Shown piece after piece: positions 24,405-32,506 of a stretch of 64,000 nucleotides of DNA. The first letter of the stretch is position 1. Each line of letters begins with the position of its first letter. The translations under genes were made by a program, and so were the position numbers. The stretch spans positions 62,001 through 126,000 of the forward strand of contig NZ_JAFCKB010000016.1 of NCBI RefSeq assembly GCF_018130615.1, written 5' to 3'. The notes beneath the pieces were generated by a model. That model worked only from the letters and a program-made list of their open reading frames with translations. It had not been told where the DNA came from and searched no databases. Source of the stretch: Bradyrhizobium manausense. GTDB taxonomy: Bacteria; Pseudomonadota; Alphaproteobacteria; Rhizobiales; Xanthobacteraceae.

Positions 24405-25000
24405 CGGGCGCGCTTCTCCGGCGGCGGCTGATCTTCTTCGGGCTGAATGGCGCGATCGCGCTGGCGGTCTGCCTTGCGATCCTCGCGCCAATCGCTGCTC
24501 ACTTCGCCGAGCGCAATGACGACATATTGGATAGCGCAGCGCAGCTGGCGCAGATCCGGCGCATCACGGAAGACGCGGCCAAGCTCGCCAAGACTTCGAC
24601 ATCGGATATTGACCCGTATCTGCCGGGAGCCGAGGAGCGCGTTGCGAGCGCCGACCTTCAGGCCAACCTCCAAGCCCTGGCTGGCGCCAAGGGATTGGCG
24701 GTCCAGGCCGTTCGCGGTCTGCCGGGCCGCCAGGCGGGACAATGGCGAGCCGTCCCGGTCGGGCTGGAGGTCGAGGGGGCGGCCGCTGCTGTGCGGGAGC
24801 TGGTCGCCGCGATCGAGACCCAGACGCCGTTCCTGTTCATCACAGACTTGTCGCTGCGAACACTCGCCGACGGAGACGATAGTCGTATGCGCGCGAGCCT
24901 GACGGTCGAAGGAGCACTGCGCAGCCCGCCTGCGTCGTCTGCCGGACCGTTGTTGAGCGAGAACCGGCCCGGCGGCGATGCGAAGGCAACCAACCGATGA
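24401..25000 (+). CDS. gspM: type II secretion assembly protein GspM-like
   Basis: A short cytoplasmic N-terminus with RRR is followed by a membrane helix at about 14-32 and a helical linker. The periplasmic ferredoxin-like domain contains ADLQANLQALAGAKGLAVQAVRGLP and VPVGLEVEGAAAAVRELVAAIE, in the style of the GspMb family. It pairs with GspL. It is 199 residues long and overlaps both neighbours by four bases, which supports the assignment by position as well as by fold. Confidence 0.8.
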   Translation: MTGALLRRRLIFFGLNGAIALAVCLAILAPIAAHFAERNDDILDSAAQLAQIRRITEDAAKLAKTSTSDIDPYLPGAEERVASADLQANLQALAGAKGLAVQAVRGLPGRQAGQWRAVPVGLEVEGAAAAVRELVAAIETQTPFLFITDLSLRTLADGDDSRMRASLTVEGALRSPPASSAGPLLSENRPGGDAKATNR

Positions 25001-25611
25001 CCGAGTTGGCATCCCAACACGATCGGTGGCGGCAGGCCATCCAAAGGTCGCGTATCGAGCTTACGACCGCGGGCTTTCGCTCGCTCGTGCGCAGCCAAAT
25101 TCCCAGCCGGCGAGAGCTGAAGTCCGTGGCGCCTCTCAAGCGGGGTTTGTTGCTTGGTCTTGCCGCGCTGACGGCGCTCGCGGTCATCACTCCCATCGTG
25201 GCCATCGTGTCATTGGAGCTCGCGATCGCCAGCCAGTCCGCGTCGGGAGGTGGCAGTCGAGCCCCAATGGGTCGGGAGAGCCGAGGTGCCGGGAGCTACG
25301 AGAATATCCTGCAGCATCCGTTGTTTTCCCGGAACCGCCAGCTCCTGGCTGTTGCCGCGCCTCCCGTCGTTGTCGATGCGCCAGCGTCATCGGCACGGGC
25401 GATGCTCGACCCCAGCGTCGCGCTCAGGGGCGTCTTCATGAATGGCGGGCGAGCCAAGGCGTTCCTGACCTCATCGGACCACCCGGTAGGGGTCTGGATC
25501 GCAATGAATGAGCAATGGTCGGGGTGGCGGCTCTCCGAGGTGAGGCCGAACGAGGTCGTGCTCGAGGCCGACGGTGAACGGCAGACCCTGCCGCTGACCG
25601 TCCTGAAATGA
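24997..25611 (+). CDS. type II secretion GspC-like inner-membrane protein with HR domain
   Basis: The protein has a cytoplasmic N-terminus, a membrane helix at about 50-75, a linker containing YENILQHPLFSRNRQ, and a C-terminal domain. The C-terminal pattern (VALRGVFMNGG, GVWIAMNEQWSGWRLSEVRPNEVVLEADG, ending LPLTVLK) fits the homology region of GspC that contacts the secretin's N0 domain. No PDZ or coiled-coil follows, so it is a short form (204 residues). GspN-type naming is an alternative. Its position after gspM, rather than first in the operon, is atypical for gspC. It overlaps gspO by four bases. Confidence 0.72.
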   Translation: MTELASQHDRWRQAIQRSRIELTTAGFRSLVRSQIPSRRELKSVAPLKRGLLLGLAALTALAVITPIVAIVSLELAIASQSASGGGSRAPMGRESRGAGSYENILQHPLFSRNRQLLAVAAPPVVVDAPASSARAMLDPSVALRGVFMNGGRAKAFLTSSDHPVGVWIAMNEQWSGWRLSEVRPNEVVLEADGERQTLPLTVLK

Positions 25612-26237
25612 TCGCGGAGCTGCGCAAAACGGCGACGCGCACCGGCCACTACCTGACGCGCTCTCTGGTTTGCCGCGAGCCCTACCGGGACCAGGTGTTT
25701 GTTGTCTGGCTCCTGGTCTTCGGATTGTTCTGGATCCTACTGAGCGGCCAAATCGACCAGAGGTGGATCGCCTATTTCTCGCTGAGCGTTGCGCTCGCCA
25801 CCCTCCTGGCGGCAATCTGCGCAATTGACGCGCGGTTCGGCATCATTCCTGACAAGCTTGTCGCCGCGACGGCTGCAAGCGGCCTGCTGGCGGTCTGGCT
25901 TCTGGAGCCGGACGAGCTCACGTACCGCATCGCGGAAGTCGTCATCGTGGGAATCGCGATGGCCGCTTTTCGTGCGATCTATCGTTGGGTTCGCGGCTAT
26001 GATGGGCTTGGCTTTGGTGACGTGAAATTTCTTGCAGCCGCTACGTTCTGGATCGGCCTTCGCTCGCTTCCAGCCTTGCTTCTGATCGCAGTCGTCTCGG
26101 CGCTCGCCAGTGCCTTTCTGCTCAAGTCGGCGCGCTATGAGGTCGATGGCCGGCATGCCATTCCGTTCGGCCCTCATCTCGCTGTCGGGCTGTGGCTGGC
26201 GTGGGTGTTCGATCCGATGAGCTTCGTGCTGGGATAG
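25608..26237 (+). CDS. gspO: prepilin peptidase (A24 family), GspO without methylase domain
   Basis: The catalytic aspartates are in AIDARFGIIPD (near residue 77) and GFGDVKF (near 138), the two A24 active-site motifs. Six or so membrane helices are predicted. The N-terminal cysteine-containing methyltransferase domain of full-length PilD/GspO is missing, as in short A24A/CpaA-type enzymes. It would process the pseudopilins encoded upstream (GspH, I, J, K and G). A polar N-terminal extension of about 35 residues precedes the first helix. Confidence 0.88.
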   Translation: MIAELRKTATRTGHYLTRSLVCREPYRDQVFVVWLLVFGLFWILLSGQIDQRWIAYFSLSVALATLLAAICAIDARFGIIPDKLVAATAASGLLAVWLLEPDELTYRIAEVVIVGIAMAAFRAIYRWVRGYDGLGFGDVKFLAAATFWIGLRSLPALLLIAVVSALASAFLLKSARYEVDGRHAIPFGPHLAVGLWLAWVFDPMSFVLG

Positions 26238-26267
26238 GCGCGCAATCGTCGGACGCGTGCTCCAGCC

Positions 26268-26708
26268 TCACGCGTCCTTCCTGGTCGCTAGAATGAACTG
26301 GGCGAGCCTGACCGCGGCAATGCCCACGCAGCCGGCGACGATCTTCTCGGATGCGTCGAACACGGTGCCGTGGCGATCGGGGGTCAGCGTCTGAAGAAAC
26401 TCGAAGATGACGGCGCTTCCGATCACGATCGCGCACACCATAAGCGTGCGCCGAGGGTAGGCCAATGCAAACAGGCTACCGAGTGTCAGGAAGGCGACGG
26501 CGTGCTCCAGATGCCCCCACGTCGAGACGTCCACCCCGAAAAGGAACGGTTTGATCCTGCTGTAGATGAAATAGATGAATTCCACCTTTGTCAGCGTGGC
26601 ATAACCAATCAGAGACACCGCGGCCCAGGCGGCAATGGCAAACGCGGTTGTGACAGTCGATCTATTCATTCCCCGCTTATGCAGAGCAAAGCGCGAAGCG
26701 TCCATCAT
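26268..26708 (-). CDS. VanZ-like family membrane protein
   Basis: The product has four hydrophobic segments and the VanZ-like features FGVDVSTWGHLEHAVAFLTLGSL and FEFLQTLTPDRHGTVFDASEKIVAGCVG, where the H-x2-H/F and E-x-L-Q-x5-R positions are conserved in VanZ-like proteins. Function in this family is poorly defined; VanZ itself alters teicoplanin resistance. I chose ATG 26708, but ATG 26669, closer to the first helix, and a TTG at 26762 are also possible because none has a good ribosome site. It converges on gspO with 30 bases between the stops. Confidence 0.75.
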   Translation of the reverse strand: MMDASRFALHKRGMNRSTVTTAFAIAAWAAVSLIGYATLTKVEFIYFIYSRIKPFLFGVDVSTWGHLEHAVAFLTLGSLFALAYPRRTLMVCAIVIGSAVIFEFLQTLTPDRHGTVFDASEKIVAGCVGIAAVRLAQFILATRKDA

Positions 26709-26884
26709 TTTCGTGGTGAGATCCCTTCCGAAGGCAATGCTCCCAGCGTTAACCAGCCTCAATTGATCTCGGCGCGCTCGAAAGCTTAACCACGTCTCGG
26801 GCGAGCAGTACTCGCTGCGGCCGAGAGTAGGATAGACTGGTTATTGTCGCGCCAAAGGGGAGGGCGAACGGAGCGAGGAGATCG

Positions 26885-27241
26885 ATGAAAGCCACGACGT
26901 TTACTGGAGCCGCTGTCGCGATTGTCGCGATGCTCGCTCCTTCCCTTGTTGAAGCAAGCGACGGGGCGAGACTCTATCGCAGGCCGCACTGGCGCAGCGC
27001 GTACGGTTATGATCGGATTGCACCCCCTGTGGCGACCGTGGTGACGCCGGACCTCTCCTATCCCGTCCCGGGTTACGTTTTCAGCAGGCTGGATGACAGT
27101 TACGAATATCCGTTCGGCTACGGCGAGTATGCGATTTATGGAAGATGGGCGCGCGATGCCTATGGCCGCCCGGATGTGACGCGCTGTCGCCTGGTTTGGC
27201 TCGACGGTTCGCGATGGCGCAGCCTCAATCGCTGCTACTGA
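26885..27241 (+). CDS. small secreted protein, Tyr/Arg-rich, function unknown
   Basis: GAGGAG lies six bases before ATG 26885 and a Sec signal peptide ends VEASD. The mature ~94 residues are rich in Tyr, Arg, Pro and Trp, with YPVPGYVFSRLDDSYEYPFGYGEYAIYGRW in the centre and a C-terminal pair of cysteines (TRCRLVW and NRCY) that could close a loop. Similar short Tyr-rich secreted proteins are common in Bradyrhizobium, without known function. The stop codon falls within the first unit of the 18-bp tandem repeat that follows. Confidence 0.6.
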   Translation: MKATTFTGAAVAIVAMLAPSLVEASDGARLYRRPHWRSAYGYDRIAPPVATVVTPDLSYPVPGYVFSRLDDSYEYPFGYGEYAIYGRWARDAYGRPDVTRCRLVWLDGSRWRSLNRCY

Positions 27242-27309
27242 CGCCAAGTCTTTTACTGACGCCAAGTCTTTTACTGAAGCCAGGTCTCTTCCTGAAGCCA
27301 GGTCTCTGC
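27238..27309. repeat. four tandem copies of an 18-bp unit
   Basis: Two identical units CTGACGCCAAGTCTTTTA (27238-27255 and 27256-27273) are followed by two diverged units beginning CTGAAGCCAGGTCTCT (27274-27291 and 27292-27309). The first unit supplies the stop codon of the preceding gene. Eighteen is a multiple of three, and on either strand the array reads as a hexapeptide repeat in one frame. That frame does not form a convincing gene, so I treat it as a non-coding minisatellite-like array. Confidence 0.9.
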
Positions 27310-27397
27310 GCCGAAGGATTGGGGGCGGTCTGCGCTTTGGCCGAAGATCGCAAGGAGAAGCGTCTCCGGACTCGGTCAAAGGCGTGCGTGAGCAATC

Positions 27398-27574
27398 TCA
27401 CTTGCCGTTCGCGCGCGCCCTCTTGCTGCCGCTGCGCCTGGGCCTCCTCGTTCGCGCGGTGGAGCTTTCCTTCCGCACGGCTTCGCGAAGCGCAAGAACC
27501 TCGGCGTAGCGCAAGATCAACGATTGCTCGATCGGGTCGCGTGCAATGTTCTTGGATACATTGATGCGCTGCAA
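27398..27574 (-). CDS. small basic protein (58 residues), function unknown
   Basis: A TTG start at 27574 lies eight bases behind GGGAG. The reading frame encodes 58 residues. The first 40 (NIARDPIEQSLILRYAEVLA and following) look like a folded amphipathic helical segment, and the tail is strongly basic (RTRRPRRSGSKRARANGK), suggesting nucleic-acid or membrane-surface binding. Codon third positions are GC-rich like those of real neighbours. No family is recognised. The rest of the 27310-27878 gap holds no supported gene; gspG's promoter must lie in 27575-27878. Confidence 0.45.
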   Translation of the reverse strand: MQRINVSKNIARDPIEQSLILRYAEVLALREAVRKESSTARTRRPRRSGSKRARANGK

Positions 27575-27878
27575 GTTGGATTCTCCCGCAAACGTCTAAC
27601 GAACTGCTGGTTTTTCGATCTATGGCGCGCAGCTATAGGAGCGGGCGGATTTCGGTACAAACAAACTCGCCGGTTAAGCTTGACGGCCGATTCGTTGCGC
27701 CCATGCGTGCGTTAACTTGCCGAAAAGCTTAATGCCTGGCTCTCATGCGGCTATGCATTCTTGCCGTTTTGCTACCCCCATATTCAGACTGGCTCGAAGT
27801 CGCCGGTTCCATTAACCCCGTAAACACGAGCCGTGATGAGGATACCCCGAAATACAAGGATACTCGTTTGGGGGCTTC

Positions 27879-28370
27879 ATGACCGTCGACAGAGAAAGAT
27901 CTTCGGCGCCGCAGCGCGTCGGGAAGCTTCGTCTTAGCAAGCGTCGGCCAGGGATGGCCGGGTATACGTTGCTTGAGTTGCTCGTCGTGATGGGCATCCT
28001 CGCCGCGCTGACCGCCATGGCGACGCCGCAAGTGATGGGCTATTTCGGAAAGGCGAAGACGCAATCCGCTCAGCTTCAGATCGAGAACATCAACACGGCG
28101 CTCGAGATGTACTATGTCGAGAATGGCTCCTATCCGAGCTCGAGCGCTGGACTGAGGGCTCTGGTCGAAGCGACGCCGGAAGCGCCTCGCTGGAACGGCC
28201 CCTATTTGAAGAACGCGAAGACTTTGCTCGATCCGTGGGGACGGCCGTATCAGTACTCCGTCTCGGAGCAGGGCGAATACAATGTCTACTCGCTCGGGCC
28301 GACCGGCAGGGGGGCGAAGAAGCCGACCTCCGCAGCGAACGCGAACCGCGCCTGGGCAGACAACGGGTGA
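27879..28370 (+). CDS. gspG: major pseudopilin GspG
   Basis: A long basic leader ends GMAG, followed by YTLLELLVVMGILAALTAMA with Glu5, the prepilin peptidase site and helix. The globular part has the GspG hallmarks: QLQIENINTALEMYYVENGSYPSSSAGLRALVE and a C-terminal calcium-site loop region with DPWGRPYQY. It is the main subunit of the T2SS pseudopilus. GGGGG five bases upstream serves as ribosome site. The gene stands alone, about 1.6 kb beyond gspO, so its dosage can be set independently from the other secretion genes. Confidence 0.95.
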   Translation: MTVDRERSSAPQRVGKLRLSKRRPGMAGYTLLELLVVMGILAALTAMATPQVMGYFGKAKTQSAQLQIENINTALEMYYVENGSYPSSSAGLRALVEATPEAPRWNGPYLKNAKTLLDPWGRPYQYSVSEQGEYNVYSLGPTGRGAKKPTSAANANRAWADNG

Positions 28371-28502
28371 AACGACGGAGTTGAGCCGACGCTCCTCGGT
28401 TCGCTGCGACCGGAGTTCACGATAGTCTTTCTTCCGATGCCCGGCTGAATTGACGGCTGCCGCGCAGTCGTTAGACTTGGCTTTTTACATGAGATTACAC
28501 CC

Positions 28503-28703
28503 ATGTCCTTTTTGCGTTCTGGTGGTGTGCGCCTCAAGCCGAAGCTGACCCTCAAGTCTCTTTCCGAACTTTCGCGATTGCGGGCGCCGGCAAGCGATGG
28601 GACTACGGGCGACCGGAGCGGGGGCGATCATGCGGTCTTGGCCCAGAGAGTTGTCTGTGCGATGCGAAGGGGCGACGACAAAAAGACTCGCGAGCAGGAC
28701 TGA
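28503..28703 (+). CDS. possible small protein (66 residues), uncertain
   Basis: The frame encodes 66 hydrophilic residues rich in Ser, Arg, Lys and Asp, with no signal peptide, membrane helix or known motif. There is no good ribosome site before the ATG at 28503. It is listed because the frame is open, codon third positions are GC-rich and nothing else occupies the stretch; it may be spurious. Confidence 0.22.
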   Translation: MSFLRSGGVRLKPKLTLKSLSELSRLRAPASDGTTGDRSGGDHAVLAQRVVCAMRRGDDKKTREQD

Positions 28704-28733
28704 TCGGCATTCATGCTGACGTTGAGTGCCGGC

Positions 28734-28898
28734 CTATTTGGTCTGTTTCAAATGATCGTGTCGCTGAGCTGCGATGGCATCGGCTCGTGCTTGTTCGAGT
28801 TCTAGCTCCCGCCTCAGCCTGAGCACTTCTTCGCGCATGCGACTGAGCGCCGCCGTTGGCGATAAACTCGTTGAAGGCTTGGATTGCTTCTTGCCCAT
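28734..28898 (-). CDS. possible small coiled-coil protein (54 residues)
   Basis: An ATG at 28898 opens a 54-residue frame whose residues 18-46 (LSRMREEVLRLRRELELEQA and following) form a clear charged coiled-coil heptad pattern. The N-terminus is Lys/Ser/Thr-rich. No Shine-Dalgarno sequence is evident, so confidence is limited. A competing 73-residue frame on the same strand is less protein-like. The coil could dimerise or dock on a larger partner; none is apparent. Confidence 0.38.
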   Translation of the reverse strand: MGKKQSKPSTSLSPTAALSRMREEVLRLRRELELEQARADAIAAQRHDHLKQTK

Positions 28899-29047
28899 AA
28901 GGAACCAATAGTGAGGTTCGCAGCGCGGGCAACTGGACTTGGAATTTAACCTAACCGGTCAACCTTACCGCGCGCTCTGGTCAAATCGGCGGTCAGGACA
29001 AGCCGCGCTTTCTCGCTGACGTCCTCCAATCGTTTGGCTAATTTCAG

Positions 29048-29353
29048 ATGGTGTACTGGGCCCTCGCACTCGTAGCGCTCGCCTGCAATCCCGGAGATCG
29101 GCTGATCGATCTCAGCGGCAAGATCCCTCGTGCCATCAAGACGATCGATTTGCTGATTTCGGTCGAACCGTTCTACACGCGGCTTTACGTCTACCAGCCG
29201 GGATTTCCCGACAGCACCCAGAGCTGCTGCCGCAACCAGCCGAGCTCGGTCCTCAAGCTCCCCGTCATCGATGGACGATTCTGCGTCAGGCAGAGCCAGC
29301 CGCAGATGAAATGGAAGTTGCAGATCATCGGCCGGCCCGACGACGCAGCCTAG
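29048..29353 (+). CDS. hypothetical protein (101 residues)
   Basis: The frame has GC-rich codon third positions typical of real genes here and ends 16 bases before the convergent RND transporter stop. The N-terminus (VYWALALVALACN) is hydrophobic and could be a signal or anchor. Four cysteines occur: one near residue 13, a CC pair near 60 and one near 79. No family is recognised. No ribosome site is visible, so it might be a remnant of a longer gene whose 5' part has been lost in 28899-29047. Confidence 0.4.
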   Translation: MVYWALALVALACNPGDRLIDLSGKIPRAIKTIDLLISVEPFYTRLYVYQPGFPDSTQSCCRNQPSSVLKLPVIDGRFCVRQSQPQMKWKLQIIGRPDDAA

Positions 29354-29368
29354 GTCCGCCGCGCCGGG

Positions 29369-32300
29369 TCATTCCGCCGGGACAACGTTCGCCTCCGGTG
29401 CGCGCGACCGGCGCAGGCGGTCGATCAGCAGATAGATCACGGGCGTGGTGTAGAGCGTCAGGATTTGCGAGACGAACAGGCCGCCGATGATGGTGATACC
29501 GAGCGGGCGGCGCAGCTCCGTGCCCGGGCCGGTCGCGATGACCAGGGGAATGCCGGCAAACAAGGCGGCCATCGTCGTCATCAGGATCGGGCGGAAGCGC
29601 GCCTGGCAGGCCTCGAAAATGGCTTCGGCCGAGGACAGGCCCCGCTGGCGCTCGGCATCGAGCGCGAAGTCGACCATCATGATGCCGTTCTTCTTGACGA
29701 TGCCGATCAGCAGGATGATGCCGACGAAGGCGATCACGGTCAGCGGCGTGTTGGTGATCTGCAGCGCGAGCAGCGCACCTAGCCCGGCCGAGGGCAGCGT
29801 CGAGATGATGGTGAGGGGGTGAGCGAGGCTCTCGTAGAGAACGCCCAGCACGATATACATCGCCACCAGCGCGCCAAGGATCAAGAGCGGCTGGCGGCTG
29901 TTGGTCCGGGCGAAATCGCCGGCATTGCCGTCGAAGCTGCCGCGGATGCCTTCGGGCATGTGCAATTCGTCGACCGCGCGCTGGATGTTCTGTGTACCGG
30001 TCTGCAGCTGCACGTCGGGCAGCAGGTTGAACGACACCGTGGTCGAGGGAAACGACTGCGAGTGATAGACCGCGAGCGCGGCCAGCCCGCGACTCGCGTG
30101 CACCACGGCCGACAGCGGCACCTGCGTATCGTTCGCCCCGCGGACGAAGACGCGGTCGAGATTGGACGGATCGACCTGGAATTTCGGATCGATCTCCAGC
30201 ACGATCATGTATTGGTTGCGCTGGGTGTAGATGATCGAGATCTGCCGCTGCGAGAACGCGTTGTTCAGCGCGTTGTCGATGTCCTGGACGCGGACGCCGA
30301 GGATCGAGGCCTTCTGGCGGTCGATCGAGAGCGTCAGCTGCAATCCGTTCGGATCGCGGTCGCTGGAGACGTCGGTGATGCCCTCGACCGTCTCCATGCG
30401 CTTGGCGACGATCGGCGCCCATTGCTGCAGCAGGCCGAGATCGGCGCTGGTGAGCGTGTATTGGTAGTTGGAATCGCTCTGCCGGCCGCCGGCGCGGACG
30501 TCCTGCGCGGCGAACATGAACAGGCGGATGCCCGCAACCGGATAGAGCGCGCGGCGCAGGCGGTCGATGACGATCTCGGTCGAGACGTGGCCGCGCTGCT
30601 CCGGCGGCTTCAGGTTGATGAACATGACGCCGCGGTTGGCGCCCTGTCCGCCGACGCCGCCGCCGCTTCCGACGACCGAGCCGAGGCCGGCCACCGCGGG
30701 ATCGGCGAGAACGATGTCGGCGAGGCGTTGCTGCAGGCCCAGCATCGACTGGAACGAGGTGTCGGCGGAGGCGCGGGTGGCGCCGATGACGAAGCCGGAA
30801 TCATCCGTCGGGAAATAGCCCTTCGGCACCTTGATGTAGAGCGTGACGGTGAGCGCAATGGTCGCGAAGAACACCAGCAGCGTCAGCAGCGGGAATTCCA
30901 GCGCGGCGCGCAAGGTGCTCGCATAGAACGCAACGATGCGCGACAGCGAGCCTTCGATCAGGCGGTCGAACAGCGTGGCGGATCCCGACGTGGCCTGGCG
31001 GACGTAATGGGCGCAGATCATCGGCGTCACCGTCAGCGACACCAGGGTCGAGACCACGATCGCGAAGGTCAGCGTCAGCGAGAATTCGCGCAGCAGGCGG
31101 CCGACGATGCCGTCCATGAAGATCAGCGGCGTGAAGGCGGCGATCAGCGACAGGCTGATCGAGACCACGGTGAAGCCGATCTGCCGCGCGCCCAGCTCGG
31201 CCGCCTGGAACGGCGGCATGCCGCGCTCGAGATTGCGGTACATGTTCTCGATCATGACGATGGCGTCGTCGACCACGAAGCCGACCGAGATGGCGAGCGC
31301 CATCAGCGACAGATTGTCGATCGAGAAGCCGGCGACCCACATCCCGGCGCAGGTCCCGGCCAGCGCCAGCGGCACCGAGATGCCGGCGGCGATGGTCGGC
31401 GTCGCCCGGCGCAGGAACACGAACACGACGAGCATGACGAGGAACGCGGTTGCGAGCAGCGTCCACTGCATGTCGGTGACGCTGGCGCGGATGGTGCCGG
31501 TGCGGTCGACCAGCGTGGAGATGTCGACGCCGGCGGGGATCCACTGCTTCAGTTCGGGGATCAGCGCCTTGACGCCGTCGACGGTGTCGATGACGTTGGC
31601 ATCGCCCTGCTTGCGGATCTCGATCAGCACCGCGGGCTGCTTGTTGAACCAGGCGACCGAGCGCACGTTCTTCACGGAATCCTCGATGTCGGCGACATCG
31701 GACAGCCGCACGAAATTGCCCTTGGAGCTCTTGATGAGGATGTCGCGAAACTCTCTTGCCGTGCGCATCTGGCGGTTCAGCGACAGCGTCTCGCTCTGGC
31801 GCTCGCCGTTGAAGATGCCGACCGGGCCGAGCGGGTTGGCGTTGATGATGGCGGTCCGCACCGCGTCGGTCGAGATCCCCGCATTCGACAGCGCCACCGG
31901 GTTGAGCTGGATCCGCACCGCCGGCTGGTCGGCGCCGGAGACCGTGACGTTGCCGACGCCCGGCACCTGCGCGATGCGCTGCAGCAGCACGGTGTCGGCG
32001 ACATCGTAGAGCGCCGCGGTCGAGAGCGTCTTGGAGGTGAGGGCGAGCACGTAGACCGGCGCGCCGGAGGTGTTGGCCTTGCCGAAGCGCGGCAGCGAGG
32101 GCAGGTCGCCCGGCAGGTCGGGCAGCGCGGCGTTGATGGCGGCCTGGACGTCCCTGGCGGCGCGATCGAGGCTGCGGCCGATGTCGAATTGCAAGAGCAC
32201 GCTGCTCAGCCCGAGCGTGCTGGTCGAGGTGATCTGGTTGACGCCGGCGATCTCGCCGAGCCGCCGCTCCAGCGGCGCCGCCACGGTTGCCGCCATGATC

Positions 32301-32473
32301 GAGGGATCGGCGCCCGGGCGGAACGCGTAGACGTAGATGACCGGGAAGTCGACGTTCGGCACCGAGGCGACCGGCAGGAAGCGGTAGGCCACGATGCCGA
32401 GCAGCATCAGCCCGACCGAGAGCAGCGTGGTGCCGACGGGCCTCTTGATGAACGGCTGTGAGATCGACGGCAT
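29369..32473 (-). CDS. RND-superfamily efflux permease, MdtB/MdtC (HAE1) type
   Basis: The 1034-residue inner-membrane pump starts FIKRPVGTTLLSVGLMLLG, the HAE1 signature, and is full length, with two large periplasmic loops and about 12 membrane helices. The proton-relay aspartates are in VGFVVDDAIVMIEN of TM4. PNVDFPVIYV and the overall pattern are closest to MdtB/MdtC-type subunits. No membrane-fusion protein or outer-membrane channel gene adjoins it. Its neighbour 33 bases upstream is a glycosyltransferase, so glycan or lipid export rather than drug efflux is conceivable. The gene is exceptionally GC-rich, producing very long spurious antisense frames. Confidence 0.93.
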   Translation of the reverse strand: MPSISQPFIKRPVGTTLLSVGLMLLGIVAYRFLPVASVPNVDFPVIYVYAFRPGADPSIMAATVAAPLERRLGEIAGVNQITSTSTLGLSSVLLQFDIGRSLDRAARDVQAAINAALPDLPGDLPSLPRFGKANTSGAPVYVLALTSKTLSTAALYDVADTVLLQRIAQVPGVGNVTVSGADQPAVRIQLNPVALSNAGISTDAVRTAIINANPLGPVGIFNGERQSETLSLNRQMRTAREFRDILIKSSKGNFVRLSDVADIEDSVKNVRSVAWFNKQPAVLIEIRKQGDANVIDTVDGVKALIPELKQWIPAGVDISTLVDRTGTIRASVTDMQWTLLATAFLVMLVVFVFLRRATPTIAAGISVPLALAGTCAGMWVAGFSIDNLSLMALAISVGFVVDDAIVMIENMYRNLERGMPPFQAAELGARQIGFTVVSISLSLIAAFTPLIFMDGIVGRLLREFSLTLTFAIVVSTLVSLTVTPMICAHYVRQATSGSATLFDRLIEGSLSRIVAFYASTLRAALEFPLLTLLVFFATIALTVTLYIKVPKGYFPTDDSGFVIGATRASADTSFQSMLGLQQRLADIVLADPAVAGLGSVVGSGGGVGGQGANRGVMFINLKPPEQRGHVSTEIVIDRLRRALYPVAGIRLFMFAAQDVRAGGRQSDSNYQYTLTSADLGLLQQWAPIVAKRMETVEGITDVSSDRDPNGLQLTLSIDRQKASILGVRVQDIDNALNNAFSQRQISIIYTQRNQYMIVLEIDPKFQVDPSNLDRVFVRGANDTQVPLSAVVHASRGLAALAVYHSQSFPSTTVSFNLLPDVQLQTGTQNIQRAVDELHMPEGIRGSFDGNAGDFARTNSRQPLLILGALVAMYIVLGVLYESLAHPLTIISTLPSAGLGALLALQITNTPLTVIAFVGIILLIGIVKKNGIMMVDFALDAERQRGLSSAEAIFEACQARFRPILMTTMAALFAGIPLVIATGPGTELRRPLGITIIGGLFVSQILTLYTTPVIYLLIDRLRRSRAPEANVVPAE

Positions 32474-32506
32474 GGTGGTTCAGCTTGTTGTGCCGCGGCC
32501 GAAAAA

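Noticed and set aside
27145-27564. Frame reading LLLTPS/LLLKPG repeats through the 18-bp array
   Set aside because: It overlaps the end of a gene with signal peptide and stop, has no ribosome site and depends entirely on the repeat; treated as non-coding array.
29819-32461. 880-residue open frame on the plus strand opposite the RND permease
   Set aside because: It is antisense to a full-length, motif-bearing RND protein. Its composition (Asp/Arg/Gln/Gly/Ala-rich, low complexity) is the expected reverse reading of a very GC-rich gene.
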